A stretch of 64,000 bases of DNA from Trichuris trichiura (lineage: Eukaryota > Nematoda > Enoplea > Trichinellida > Trichuridae). Numbering within the stretch: the stretch's first letter is position 1; the number at the start of each line of letters is the position of its first letter. The translations under genes and the position numbers were made by a program. This document shows positions 1 to 14,000 of this stretch, in pieces. The stretch is from NCBI GenBank assembly GCA_037903355.1, contig JBAJFE010000026.1, forward strand, positions 3,658,001 through 3,722,000, read 5' to 3'. The notes below the pieces were generated by a model. The model worked only from the letters and a program-made list of their open reading frames with translations. It ran no database searches and was not told the DNA's origin.

Positions 1-941
1 TAATCACATAGATTCATGTTTTTCATTCCCACAGACATTGTCGTCCCACTTCTTTTAACATAACTGGCTAAAGCAACGGTTCGCTGGATTTGTTATGAAT
101 ATGTCCTTGTTGCAGTTTCACGCTCTCGTGGACTTGGTTACCTCAATTCTTGATATAAGCGGGCAAAGTGACAGTCTATACACTTATTAACCATATGCTC
201 ATGCCATAACTTTACTTTCCTACAAAGGTTCGTACCCATGTTTTCTGGATGTAAGGGCATTAGGACAGCTGCCTGATAATTTCTGATTTGATTGACGACC
301 ATGTTAATTGGTGTGGTTTGGAAAGTAAGCAGTTTTAAGTTATGCAGTGTCAGGTCGTTGAACAGAAGAGAAGAAAGCGAAGCTAATATTTTGGTATAGG
401 AGTAGTGCATTGCTTCATCAATCATATGGATAATATCCGTTCAGCTTTACCATTTTTTATTACGCAGAACTTCTGTTTCATTTCACTGTAATGCCTTCTT
501 TGTTTCGTCCTTGATACTTTATTTAGTTTGGCTTTGCTAACTTTTCTTTTTCTTATCTTTGTTTCCGATCCCTTTCCGCCATTACCGTCACTGCACTTTA
601 TTCAATTTAATTTACTTCTTTTATTAGTTTTGCGAAATATCCTTACTTGCTTATGTGTATTTGACCTATTGGTGTTTGGATCTATTTTCTTAAACAAAGA
701 ATGGTTTTTTCGATTAAAGATTGTGTCCCATCGTTTAACTGTTTGTTTGCTCTGAGTATTATCAACTTTTAACGTTTTCATTATCGTTACTAAGCCCTGA
801 TGACAAGGCGACAGCTGCCCCAAAACGTCCGCGTAATAAAGACTGTTAAAGCTGAACAGTTATCAACCGTATGATCGATGAAACAATTTCAAAGACATTT
901 ATCAACATTTGAGTAAAATGCAACGAACAAAAATTTCTTAC

Positions 942-1510
942 TTTTTTCCCCCATAAAGAGCCGTCTGTCCTTTCATCACTGCCTTCCTCTTCTGCAGGCT
1001 CATAGTAATCCATCTGCACGTCCTGTACATTCGCAAATTCCTGAAATATGCAAATGAATCTGATTTCTGCAGGAGAAATCCCTACATAAAGGATACAGAG
1101 ATCATGTGGAACTACTGATTGTTGAATATAGCGCAAATGCATATGGCTTACTTCGCTTGATAACGACAATGGTTTAGATATTTCGAGTACAACAGGTCCT
1201 TCAGGAACAGACTTTAAAATTCCAATTGCTTCTTTCAGCCGTACATTAGTCATTGAAAAGCTATTTATAGACATCAGTCGGTCCCCAGGAAACAGCTGTC
1301 CGCTTCTGTCTGCGGCACTGTTGCAGATCACAGAGTAGACGACAATCGCAATAGCATTGTGATCAGAGAATGCCTGAAATTGTTTTTATCTAGATATCTT
1401 TAACGAATATTTGCAGTTTAACCTTGCATTCAAATATTGAGAAACCAAGCCCTTCTTTGCCCTTGACCAGTAAAACCTTTTCTACGTAAGGACTCCAAAT
1501 AATTGTTCTT
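942..1510 (-). CDS. MPDZ: MPDZ-type gene: exons for PDZ5 and following linker
   Basis: Three exons. 1510-1423 (start uncertain) carries the beginning of the PDZ fold, including the carboxylate-binding loop GLGFS and an upstream W that is also found in MPDZ. 1373-1152 continues it (NSAADRSGQLFPGDRL, then EAIGILK and a KPL end). 1040-942 is an acidic linker (EPAEEEGSDE). The introns are 49 bp (donor gttaaa, acceptor tttcag) and 111 bp (donor gtaagc, acceptor tttcag). All join in phase 0, and a donor gtaaga follows the last exon, so the gene goes on to the left. The paired features (a KGLGFSI-like loop, a GDRL helix cap and the KPLSL end) match PDZ5 of MPDZ, which directly follows PDZ4 in the family. 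Confidence 0.85.
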
Positions 1511-4500
1511 CTTGAAATAATTTGGTTTTCTTTGGCAGAAGGGTAATGGAACTCTTCAACTCCATTTTGTCTGAGCTGAGAGCTCTGGACTTTCGACGTG
1601 GGTGACTGCTAACAAAACTTTTTCACGTTAAACCATTGTCTAGGGAAGCACAGCATCTTGTAAAAACCTTGTGCTCATTTCAAATAGTGCTTAGACATCC
1701 TAGTAAAATGCAAGGCATTTCAAAATTAGTTAACGTAACAAAAAACCAGTCGTTTACAAAAGAACCCAGCAGCGAAATTTAAATTCATATTACTGGTATC
1801 AAATAACATTTTTTGGTTGGGGTTTTTGGCATTTCAAAACTCTTTGCTCAGCTTAAATTGTTAACTTACAAAGCAGTTTGATGGCGAAATTCTTTAAGCA
1901 GGTTTTTTCCAAAAGTTTTATTAACTGATGTATTAAAATGAACGTTTGTACACCGGAGCCGAATAACTATTGGCAACATTGATTAATAGCAAACTCAACG
2001 TATTTTGACAGAAGGAATAAGTTTGCTAACGCCTGCGAAATGTTAGACATCATTCGTATTTAAAAATAACATAACGGCGATTGCATACTTCTTCAGTTCG
2101 TACACACGTCGCTTTAAACGAAAACCTGGCACTTTAGGAAAAGGAACTGACATGTTAAGTGCTTGCAAATATTCTTGCTAATGTTGACCTCATACTTTCT
2201 TGATAATTGCAGAACTGCGCGATTTCCATTTGTATGCCTAACTCAACTGATCATCTGCTTTATCCCCAAGATAAATTTTTCTAACTTTTATTCATATGTT
2301 CCTTACGAATTGTTTCTAGATGCAACCTCATAAGCTACACGTTCATCAATGTGTTCCTTTTTGTTTAGCCCGGTAAAGACAGCAGCAGAAGCCTTCAGAC
2401 GTGCGCGTGATACACAAGGCGAGGAAACTGCCAGCATGAGTGAAAGTCGATAGTGGTAAGGGTGTTTTCGAAGTGAAAGTTTATGACTGGTCAAATAGGA
2501 TGTTTCAAGGAAGCTGAAGGGCGGAGGCTTGTAGGTCCTACTATCCAACAACTTTGCTCTGACCATGCAGGAACTTGTGGAAGCACTTTAGGGTGTATGC
2601 TTTCATTGTTAGTCGGTGGGCAAGCGCCATGATATGATCAAAAAGGATAGAAACTGGAAGCCTTACAATCTGTCAGATTTTGACACGAAGAATCTTGTCA
2701 CCATCTGCTGTCGTTTCTTAAAAAAGCTACGAAAGAAGATTATCTTGAGGGAGATTTCCACCGAGAAAAAAACTCGCAGCATGTAAGACAAACTGAAAAA
2801 GAAAGAATTTTGTGTAGTTCAGCGCAGTCGACTACTTCGACACCAAAAGCAAGCATCCGTAGAAAAAAGTGCTCATCTGCATTTGGTGGGACCGGGAAGG
2901 TGTGCTGAAACATGGGCAAATAGTTACAGTGGATCCCTACTGCGCACAGCTTACGAAGTTACTGGATGTTATGCGTGAGACGTGTCCGAGGCAAGTGTCG
3001 AATCTTTGCAAAATCATTTTGCTGCATAATGAAGTCTGACCTCAACCTGCTTCTACAACCAAAAGACAGCCCGCACGGTTAGGCTGGGACGAACTACTCA
3101 TCGTGGACGTCGGACAGCGCGCCTTCCAATTACCATTCGTTCTGGTAAATGGAACAGTAGCTGACTGGGTGGCATTACAAAAAGTTCACCAAGGTTCAAA
3201 GATTGGTAGCCCACTTTTTAGATTGAAGTACGCGGCATTATGACATGTGGCATCCTTACGCTACCGGAATGTTGGCAGAGGGTCGAATGAAAGTAATGAA
3301 AATAACAGACTTTCAATAAATAGCCGCCATTGGTCTTGCTTTATTTAAAAGGGTTGAGAACTGTTGCAAGCATCTAATATTACTGACAAGCTGAATTTTC
3401 GTGTAGGATGACTTTTTATTGATTTCGTGGTGGGAGCTAATCTTGTCCACGTGGTCAGCCCTATGCGAATTTTCGTTTACAATGATGCCTCGTACAACTG
3501 GCTCAGCTCGATAAAGTGAGACTTTTTATTAACTTGTGATTCATGTACGCCTTAGAAGCTACTCTGTTCTATTATTAGTATACTAGAATAGGATGCTGAC
3601 GGCAAAACTAGGTCGAGTATAAGCCGCGGAAATTTTCGGACAATAAGGAGTCACCATATTGAAAGTATCTTTATTACGGATTCTCCCGTTGAAATAATAC
3701 GTAATAAAGATACTTTCAATATGAAAACACATACTCCCGTACCAAAGCATCATGTTTTCAATAAGCAGTCATGTTTCTTTGATATTCATGTCAGTGAACA
3801 AGGCATTTTAGTAAAAGTCCATATATTAAGTCAAGTTCTAGGTCTTCAGGCTCCTGTCCCTGGCAGAAGTAGCCACTGCCCGCACGGGGTGGAACACATT
3901 GTTTTGATTGCGGAAGGAACTAAACATGTTATTCAGAAACTTTGGAAAAGGATTCACAGCTTCTACTGCCGAATGATTGAATAAAAAGATAAGATACAGC
4001 ATAATCTCTTTTTCTAGCATAATTTGACTGCGATTTTTGTTCGCTGTTGTTTACAAGTAAACAATATATCTGAGGTTTCAAACCAAACAGTGATTTTTGT
4101 ATACTTTACGCAATTTTACAAGACACGAGACTTTCCATGATTTTCCAGCAACCAAACTCTTGCGTTATGTGACATCGACTTGTACTTTGAAGTTCTTCAG
4201 ATTACTCCGTCCCACGTTTTGCAGCGAGAACTGTTAAGGTTTTACTCTGCCACGCGGGTATTTCAGGATGGAGTAGGGCATGAGGCTGTATGAAGCAACA
4301 GCTAATTTTACAGGTAAAAGCACTCCATACAACGCTGACCTCCCTCCTTTATCATGGTTAATTTGAGGTTATGAATGAACAGGGATTCCTTCATCTTCAT
4401 TTTTCTAAAAACGTTCGCTTTGGAGTAGTTAAGGGGAACCAAGTCATCCGCAATAACAGCTCAACTGATAATCAAAACAGGGTGGAGGTCTAGTTGATAT

Positions 4501-5020
4501 GGAATGCTCTTATCAGTAAAACTGCAGTTGCGCGATACCATCGGCCACTCCAATCCGAAATATACACGGCCATGTCACAAGGTATAACTTTCATAGTCCT
4601 GTTTACTGAAAGTGGCAAAAAGTGTTCCGAAAAGCTCCGAAATAAGCTGTTGCCTGAAGTGTCTCTATTACGTGCTTGTCCATCAATTGACAGGGCGTCT
4701 GTTTAGTTCAGTGTTTCTCAACGTGGGCCCTGGAGGATAATGCAGCAGGACATTGTCCTAATACACGGTGGGCCCTGACAAGGCTTAGGGGGCTCTGGTG
4801 GGCCCTGACGAGGCCTAGGGGGGCCGTTGGGCAAAAAAGGTTGAGAAACTATGGTTTAGTTTAACTATAGAAGCCTAAAAAAGAGCAAAACAGGACGGTG
4901 TGAACATTTGATATGAAAACCTTCAAACACATTTAAAGAAACAAAATGAGCAAAATAAATAAGAAAGTTTCAAGCGGAAGGAAAAAAGATTAAGGCAGTA
5001 AGTAAACAAATAAACAGTTG

Positions 5021-5086
<66 letters not shown>

Positions 5087-8000
5087 CGGCAGCACTTTTG
5101 GACAAACTTAAATACATCGCCCTTGAGTCGCCAAACCGAACCATACGCACCAAACTCACTCCAAGTCACAGTGAGTGCATACAGCACTGCGAAGAGACAG
5201 ATAGCAGTGACCGGATAAGATTTGTACGTTTGTCAGAAAATACTAAATACTACTTACGGCGATGGTACTCTGTATATTTCCTCAGAACAAATGTAAGCGC
5301 GTTGTTACGAAGTTACAAATTTAATGTGATTTCTCTTTGAGAGTATGCGTAATTCTTGAGGTTTTCGTAACTGACCAGCTCCATCGTTTGCATAGAAGTG
5401 ATATCACACAATGGTACTTTAAAGATAGAACACGCCGTTCTGACTGCTCTGTGGCAATATTCTTTCAGGAGGAGAATATCAACTTACTAGATATGAAACT
5501 AAGCTAGGCTATAATCACGTGGAAATACTTAATCTTATCAATACTGCTCAGTTCCTTCTAAACTGTATAATATCATTTTGAGTTGGCCGCCACTGCAACG
5601 GAAAAGGGAAACCCTTAACAGCAATCAAATGGGCAGTCATCAGTGAAGAAGGTCAACATTCTGCGTGTGGATACATGATAATCATAATGCCTGGCTGAAC
5701 AGAGCTGAAGAACTCGCTTAACTCGTCATTGTTCTCCGAAGCGCTGACCGTAACGTTGCAGGGCTAAAAGAAACCCGAAACGAACTTAAAAGCCGGATGT
5801 TTACGTTACCTGTGATGATAGCATAGAGAAATCAGAACTACTGGTGACCTTTAGCAGGGATTGACTTAAAATCTAAAACACCTTACCACGATTTGCATTG
5901 CTACTCCACTTAAATACTTCAAGCCCGTTTATGCTTCTTTATGAATTATAACCGTTATCCCTGACTGCAGGATGTGTGCATTTGCAGATGAAGGGCAAAA
6001 CTCTATTTGGCTTACCTTTGGATCCTCAGACGTCGTAATACATGAAGTGACTGCACCAAGCGACTCATTATTCAAAGGAGCTGCTAAAGCGTTCCTCCCA
6101 AGAGTCATGGTTACTTGCCTTGGCAGATTTTGAAGGATTTCTAATACTTCTACATAGCTTCTTCCATACAGAACTTCGTTGTTAACTTCAAGGAGTTCAT
6201 CACCAGGTTTAAGTTCCCCTGACAGCACTTTCATGCCGTTACTAGGTTCCACGGATCGAATAAAATGGTGCGGACAGGTTTCTGATTCACCCACGACGTC
6301 CACTGTTCCTTCGAGCGCTATTCCTAGCGTTTCGTTGTAAGGACTTCTTTCGAGCTTGACAAGCTGCAAAAAGCAGAACCAATATGAAGCGCGGTCTCGG
6401 TGGTTCACAAGTTACGAACCAAAGGGAAAGAATATCAGCACAGCGTTAGTTACAATGTTTTTAAATAAATATTTTAACCTTCTTACCATACAGCTTATTA
6501 TTTTTGTTATTAAATTACGAACAAAGGCTTTCGCCGCTGCTGTTTCCCCGCTGCCGCTATTGGGATTCACTGGCTAAACACCTGGAAGCTATTGTTTCCG
6601 CATTCCAGAGTACCTTCGCCGATTGGTGCGATCCATTTATCCTTCGTTCAATTAGCAGCTATCTTTTGTTTCGGCATTCCAGGATCCATTGATTCTTGGG
6701 GCCTTCCTCTTATCCCTCAGTCAAGCAATAGCTAGGCCACCTGCCGTTTCCCCTTGAGTACTTCTCGGGAACTATTGCAAATTGGCAGTCGACGTTAAAA
6801 TTGCGCCGAAACAACGTGTATCATAGCTGTTACCTGATCGAAGGATGAAAGGGAGGCTCCAAGAGCCAAAGAATCCTGACAGGCGAGAACAAAAAATAGT
6901 TGTTCTTCGTGCAAAAGATAAACGAGTGGCTTCAAGAGACCAAAAGACCCATAAATGTGGGAACAACATGTTGCTGCTACTTAACCGGAAGATACAACGG
7001 CAGCGACAGACGTCAAACGTCCTGTATGCATTAAGTCAAGGAAAAAATAATTAATAGTAACCTAACAGAAAGGACCTCCCTAAATTACGAGTAGTAATAC
7101 AATTTACATTTTATTGGTAATGAATAAATAAGATTGGAGTTCAAGCTATCTGGTATTGTAAGTGTTGCTGCGCTGAACATATACCGTATATGACGGTCTA
7201 TAAGAACCTAAAAACGGAAACCGTTATGAAGTGTTTTCGAAAGTGCTCCATCTCCACTCCGTTGGACGACACAGAAGACGATGGACTGCCAAATGGCGAC
7301 GAAGACTATGGCTAGCTTAACCGTTTTGTTTCCTGCAATTAATGTTCTCCGCTTCAAGCGCCATGTTTATCGGCTTCTACAATCTATTCACCTGTGTTTT
7401 ACATGCAACAGTTGTAATAATCCTATTCAATACGATTCATCTCATAGCCATTGCAGTGCTGTACAGTATGCGCTAATGGGCAGCTGATTAGTTTCCTCGT
7501 TGAAGTTGAGGCAAGACAGTTTCAATTGACTGGACGGTTAGCAATGACAGGAAACTGGCCAATCAGAATTGATCTAGATTTAAGCAATCAGCGTCGCCGT
7601 AACTGGGCCAATCATTCCGCCCATTACTTAGGTAGTGGGTGTTATTATAGGCCGCCATATATGGTAATTCGATGCTAAATTTTAAAACCAAACCATAACA
7701 TTGTAACGCGCGTACAGTAGTGTTGTTCTGCAAATCAAAAACAAGTACACTTAGTTACTTTTTTTCCATATGAAGAACGCCCCGGCACGTGCCGAACATC
7801 GCGCCGACTGCGAAGTGGCTAAGATTAGAAGAATGTTTTCGAAGGGGTCTTTACCTCATGCCTACTTCTTCTTTACACGAATTCACAGAAATGTAGCGGC
7901 AGCGACTTATGCTCAGCGCCGTACCAGGCCTTGATTACCAGTTTAGGTTATGGATACGTGCTCAGAGCAGGCTTGTTTATAAGAGCTATACACTTTTCCC

Positions 8001-11000
8001 CTGCGTCTCACTTGCATCGCCTCATTGCAAAACAGGAATAGTTTTTCCTAATGAAGCATACTTTTTTTCATGCAGCAGGGTTATCGCGCTCTTCTAATTC
8101 TTAAACACGCTGAGGAGCCACTGGACTTAGCTACCGAAACGGGTTACACGACCGTAACTGCAGGTAGACTAACTCGGGAAATTTTCCACACAGAGACATG
8201 TTTGCCTGTTCACGTTCGAATTGAACAACAGTTGTCAGAAGGCAATGTCCACAGTTTTATTAACACCGGCGAAGGTGGACTTTACCCCCTCGCTCACGCC
8301 TTCGGTGGTGATGAGAGGGTAAAGACCAGTGATAGCAACAATGCTTCCAAAAGTTTTGGGCTTTTTTTTGATAAAATGTACTTGCACATGCATAACTCAG
8401 TGCAAAATTAGAACTGGAGCTGTGAGGCAATCCACTGTCACGAAAAGATGATTACGCTTTAGCATAATGACAAAGAACTTTATATATAGGTAGTTCTCGT
8501 TCTCGCGATTTTAAAATCGTAGCACTTTCCCACATAAAGCGATTCAGATTTCGCACACACGCGGTTTCGCCGGTTGCAAACTGTGGGCGGATTGCAGTTT
8601 TCCTGTGTTTTTGTCCGCCGAGACTAAACGCAGACCTCGCTCTGATCTTATGTGCAAGCGAAGCACTAATTATACTGTGGCAAAAATGTTATCCTCAGAA
8701 TGGTTATTAACAATGTCATAGAGACCTGGAATGACTTATTTAAACAACGCATGCAGCGTGTTTGACGGAAACGTATCCCAGATTTGACCTGTGATTTTAA
8801 AGACAGCGCCTTACGCGAAATTACTGAAAGCTGCATCCACATGACCAAACAGGCTAGGCCTTGAAAAAATGAAATATCAAGATCTGAAAGATATTCTGAA
8901 CTGTCAAGCGGATGAACTGCAGGAGAATCAGAAGGAGGTAAAAATGATGAAAACCAGGAAGTTCCTCTTCGGCAACTGACTACTACTGAACTAGTAGATG
9001 CTTTAGAAACTGTTGAGCACCGGTTACAATTGCTCGAAGACAATGACTGTAATGCAGTACAAATCAGAATAGTCATAAAAGATATCTGAGCTACCTTGTG
9101 GCCATATAATTGCTGTAAGGAAGAAGACTGCGCGCGAAATTAAAGAACCTTGAGTTTTAATTTATTGCAATGAAGAAACATTGTCAGGGCTACGGAGAAT
9201 TATCTTCAACTTCTAATAAGACTTCAGTTTGTTATAATGAGGTGAAAAAGCGAGTCCAGTGGACCTGCGTTCTTTTCTAAAAATGAGGTAATTTGTTTTA
9301 AAATTGAGAAGGCTTTTTTCCATAAGCTAAAAACGAAAGCGTATCTCTTCTGAAACCCGCTTTTAACTTTATCCGCTATAAAGAGTTGTACCATAAAAGT
9401 TACCCCGTTAATATGTGATCGCCATAAAAGGAAAAAATGTTATTCAGGTCCTGCGTAAGAGGATCCATACCTTCGCGTGCATAGCGTTTAACTGAATGTT
9501 CAGATGCAGGATAATTCCCTTCTCAACGCAGCTCATTGAAGATATTTCTCCGTTGTTGTTCACAAGTAAACAATCTTTTTGATTCTTTGAACCAAATCGC
9601 ATTTTCCTACAGTTTGTGTTTCCCATAACGCGATTTCGTATACCGTGAGGTTTCCGAGGGTTTTGAAGTGACAGAATTCTCGTGTTATACCAGAACTACC
9701 CGTAATTGTTATCAAATGTGACCTGCGCAAACTGTAGTAACAGAAATGGCTGCTTTCCTTCTTGAGTGACGCATAACAAGCTGTATGAATTTTTGTGGCC
9801 AGGAAATAAGCAGTAGTTTATCAATCGTCTTCGAATTGAGAAAACTAAATCATGCCCACAGGGAAAGTATACGCAAGCACCTACTCCCACCGGGTGCCAT
9901 CACGATAATGGCTCCTCTGCGAATCCGCTTTGATCTTATGATATTCCGTACGCTCCATTCTCCTTGTCTTTACTGCTGTACTCCGTACTCAAGCATCTCT
10001 AGCGTTCATGCTGTAGTTCTTAAAGTGCTATATTACACTGTCCATAATTAGTCCAGACAGCCACCTTTCCAGCGCAGCAACAAGGAGCGATCCACCCTTC
10101 GCTTTTCACAGCCAAAAACCAATTCAAAGGTATTAGATTAAAACAAGACAGATGCTAGCATTTCAAAAGAGAATTGAATGCATTGAAACATTTAAACATG
10201 AGGGAAGGCAAGCGCCCTCTTCGGTACTCTCATGGAACCACTGATTTTATTAATACTGAACTGCAGCTAATCTTGTTAGGTTAAGCAAAAGTTTTTCAAT
10301 GACTCTTCATTAGAAAAGCTGAGTAAAATGTCCATGTGCATGCTAAATCACAAAAATAAAACAAAAATAAAGACTCATCATTTAAAGCCGTCAAAAGCAT
10401 ACCAGTATTTTGTACTCTGGTCCGCATAATGTTTCCCATTCTTGTAAGGTTTTGCTTGGAAGTTTACCACCCTTGATGCTCGGTTGATTTGACCGTTCAC
10501 CATTGTTTTCAGGCTTATTGTTGAAATCAGCTTGGATTCTAGCTCCACAAGAAAACTGTTGGCCACTGTCGCTGATTTTTTGAGACGCTGGGCGTAAATA
10601 ATATCGAAAACTATTGATTTATGCACAACAAAACGATACATACCCATTTCAACCAACTGTTTATATGTTTTTGACTCGGGATGGTAACGAGCTAAGGTCA
10701 ACTGCAAGACTTCACCAGATTTCAGTAGACAGTCCAGAGCTTCCACATGATCCAAGCCAATCAGCGATGTGCCATTCACCTTAGAATAGATAGGGAATAA
10801 GGGAATAAAACGTTGAATGAAGGTTTAAATGCTACAATTTTCATTGGATTCTCCCAAAAAAGAGAATTACAGCAGGTAACTACTTTTCATTGCGGCGGTT
10901 GCAGTATTTGTTTTAAACTAAGAGCTTAAAGTCATATTTTATAGTAGACTTGGTTAGTACGAGATTTATCTACAGAAAAGATCCCGTTATAATTTTATTA

Positions 11001-14000
11001 AAACCAGAGCTTTCAGAAGAGAAGTCTTCACCCGTTGCCGGCCAAAAAGTTACACGTTAAATCAAAGATCATTGCTTATTTAATTTTTGAGAATGCTCAT
11101 AAGCTCTTGACGTGGTACAATGATCTTGGCTCCCAGTCTCACCGTCACATCTTTACTATACTACTTCGCTGAAAGGGCACACACATTAGCAGGTGAGCAA
11201 TCTTTGTCTCAGCGTTCAGCAAGCAGGAGGAGAATGCAGTTTCGAGTCACTGAGCAAATGATGTATAAACAAAAGGCAATGAATAACTATAGATTACAGC
11301 AGGAGCGAGGAACGTCCAGTCCGTGAAACATTCCCTCCCACCTACTAGGCAACCGCACATGGATGCGAGATTCAGTGAAATATGACTATAAGAGCTTATT
11401 TTTTATAATGTGATAAACTTATTGTATGTGAATTTTAGTAATAACGTAAATCTTGCGCAACAAACAGGGAGCGTCAGGCTGGCTAGGAAGACTGCCATGC
11501 TGATATCTCACTGTCGACAAACCGACGTCGTTAATCTTCAGAGGCAAGCAACGGGCAGCACTTCTGTGCGCGTCAGTAAAGTGGACCATTGGCCGCCTAC
11601 CGACCCAAAGTATTGTTCTTATCTCGTTTTATTGGTTCATTCGACGTTACGACTGTCCAGCTTGATACAGTACTTTCGTTTAGTTTGCTCTCGACAATCA
11701 CTGGCACCGTTCTTATCAGTTCGTGCAGGCCGCTTGTCATTTACGTCTTCGAAGTACAAAAGTGTTATTTTTTCTCTGTAGTTGCGATTATGTTCTTGAC
11801 AACTGGGTTGCAGAATTGTCCCAAAAGTCTACCTTTTTGCTCGGAGTTGCCCATAAAGTTAGACTTCAACCTGAAGTTTCGTGCAACTTATCGCAAGCTA
11901 GAGTTCGCGCTCACCCAATACTACAAATGGCCAGTTCAAAGAAAAGAAAAATTGATACGATGTCGAATTTTCCAAAAGAAATGGACGAATGATTACTTTT
12001 TCATGCACCTGAAAGGCAAGCCAGTTTGCCTTGTTTTTGGCAACGCGATAGTTGTGATGAAAAAAGCTATTCTGGAACGGCATTGCAGCTTAAAACATGG
12101 AAAATTGAATGAATTAAAAGGCCAAGAGCGTCTGCATAGAATCAGTGCGCTTCAACGGAATTTGGAGTCGCGACAAGCCGCTTTCATTAGGCCACACTGC
12201 GACGCGCACAGCGTTCTTCAAACGAGTTACGTAATGAGCGAAATGATCACACAAAAGCTGAAGCCTTATGCAGAGGATGAGTTCGTGAAAGAGTGCATGG
12301 TGGCAGCTGTGAAGTTATTAGTACCAGCCAATGAAGAACTTTTCGAAAGTGTTAGCTTATCTCGAAGAACCGTTTGAGATTGGATCACTGACTTAGCAGA
12401 AGACATTAAAAAACACTGAAGCGTACTGCAGGTAACTTTGATTTTTTTTCATGGCTTGTGACAAGACTACGGACATACCAAATACCGCTCAACTGGCCAT
12501 TCTTTTTTGCGGAATAACTGCAGAGTTTGAGATGCGAGAAGAACTGTTGTCACTGAAAGACATCCATAGCACTACAAAGGGTGAAGACATATTTGAGAAA
12601 CTCGTTTTATCAATGGAACGATTCAGGCCAAAATTGGAAAAATTAAGTGGTCTTATTACGGATGGCGCTCCAGCTGTGGTTGGCTCACAAAAAGGCCTAG
12701 TTGCGTTTATAAAGAGGGAACTGAATCCTTTCAGTATTGACCGGAACGATTTGGTTGTATGCCATTGTATCATACATGAACAGAGTCTGTGTACACACAG
12801 TCGCTGCGATTCAACAATGTGATGTTAGTAGTCGCGTCGTGCGTAAACTGTATCATGAGCAAAAGGCTTAACAACTGCCTGTTTAAAAGCTTTTTGAATG
12901 AACTTTCCTCCGAGTATGGTGATGTCGTTTATCATTGCAAAGTTTGTTGGTTGAGCCGCACGAACATGCTAATGAGGTTTTAGCAATCGCGCGAAGAAGT
13001 TAGGCAGTTCATGGAGGCCAAAGACAAACCTGTCGGGGAAGTTAGTGACAGCAAGTGGCTATGTGACCTGGCTTTCATGGTAGAAATTGTCAAGTACCTG
13101 TCGGAACTGAATATTAAGTTGCAGGGTCCGAACCAGCTTCTCAGCTCACTGGTTTCAAACGTGAAATCATTTGAAGCAAAATTAAGGCTGTGGAAATTTG
13201 AACTTGGAAAGGACATTACGGTACATTTCCCCACACTCCAGAGACAGAAGCCTTTTATGACATTTGAGTATGCCGGTGAATGTCCGAAACTCCTTCGAGC
13301 GTTTAGCAAAAGATTCAAAGATGTGAAAAGTAGACAGATGCAACTGAACATCTTCGCCATTCCATTTAATGTAGAACCAGTTAATGTACCCGATAACTTG
13401 CAGCACAAAGTCATTCAGCTGCAAAGCGATGATGAGCTCAAAGCTAGACATAACGATTTCCCATTGCTTGAGTTCTGTAAGCGTTACATAAGTAACGATA
13501 AATTTCCCGCTTTGAGGAGACACGCTTTGGAATACGCATCCGTGTTCAGAACAACCTATTGCTGCGAACAGTTCTTTTCAAAACTTACCATCGCAAAGAG
13601 TCGTGTGCGCTCCAGACTCACGGACGTTAATCTGGTGAACCAGCTACGAGTAGCAAAGTCATCAGAAGGAGCTAACATCGCACGCCTCACCAGGGAAAAG
13701 CAGTTCCAAGCATCTCATTAGGGGTGACTCAAATAAACGTATGTGAAAACGAAGCAGGCTATGTTTTTCGGTTGAGTATTCTGTAAGGCCCGCGAATGGT
13801 CTTATAAACATCTAAATGGCCCGTGGCAGCAAAAGGGTACCCTACCACTGGAATTGAAAATAAGTGCAAGGAAGCCCTGAATTACGACTGGTTCGATAGC
13901 GGAATATGTTCGCTTCGAAATTTGTATTTTGTTATTTATTTGTACGTACATATAGGAGTTAGTTGATGCGAAAGCTCATCAGCAGATTAATTTGCTTTTG

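Noticed and set aside
138..425. 95-codon minus-strand ORF as a gene or exon
   Set aside because: No family signature, and no convincing splice sites or partner exon. Such lengths are expected by chance at this window size.
5018..5340. Open frames on both strands across the GT/GA tract
   Set aside because: They consist of dipeptide repeats generated by the microsatellite and have no independent coding signal.
8070..8411. 113-codon plus-strand ORF as a gene
   Set aside because: No recognisable domain and no splice or neighbour support. It lies in probable intron of the opposite strand.
8666..9076. Minus-strand 136-codon ORF
   Set aside because: Antisense of the plus-strand Tigger C-terminus, whose family similarity is clear.
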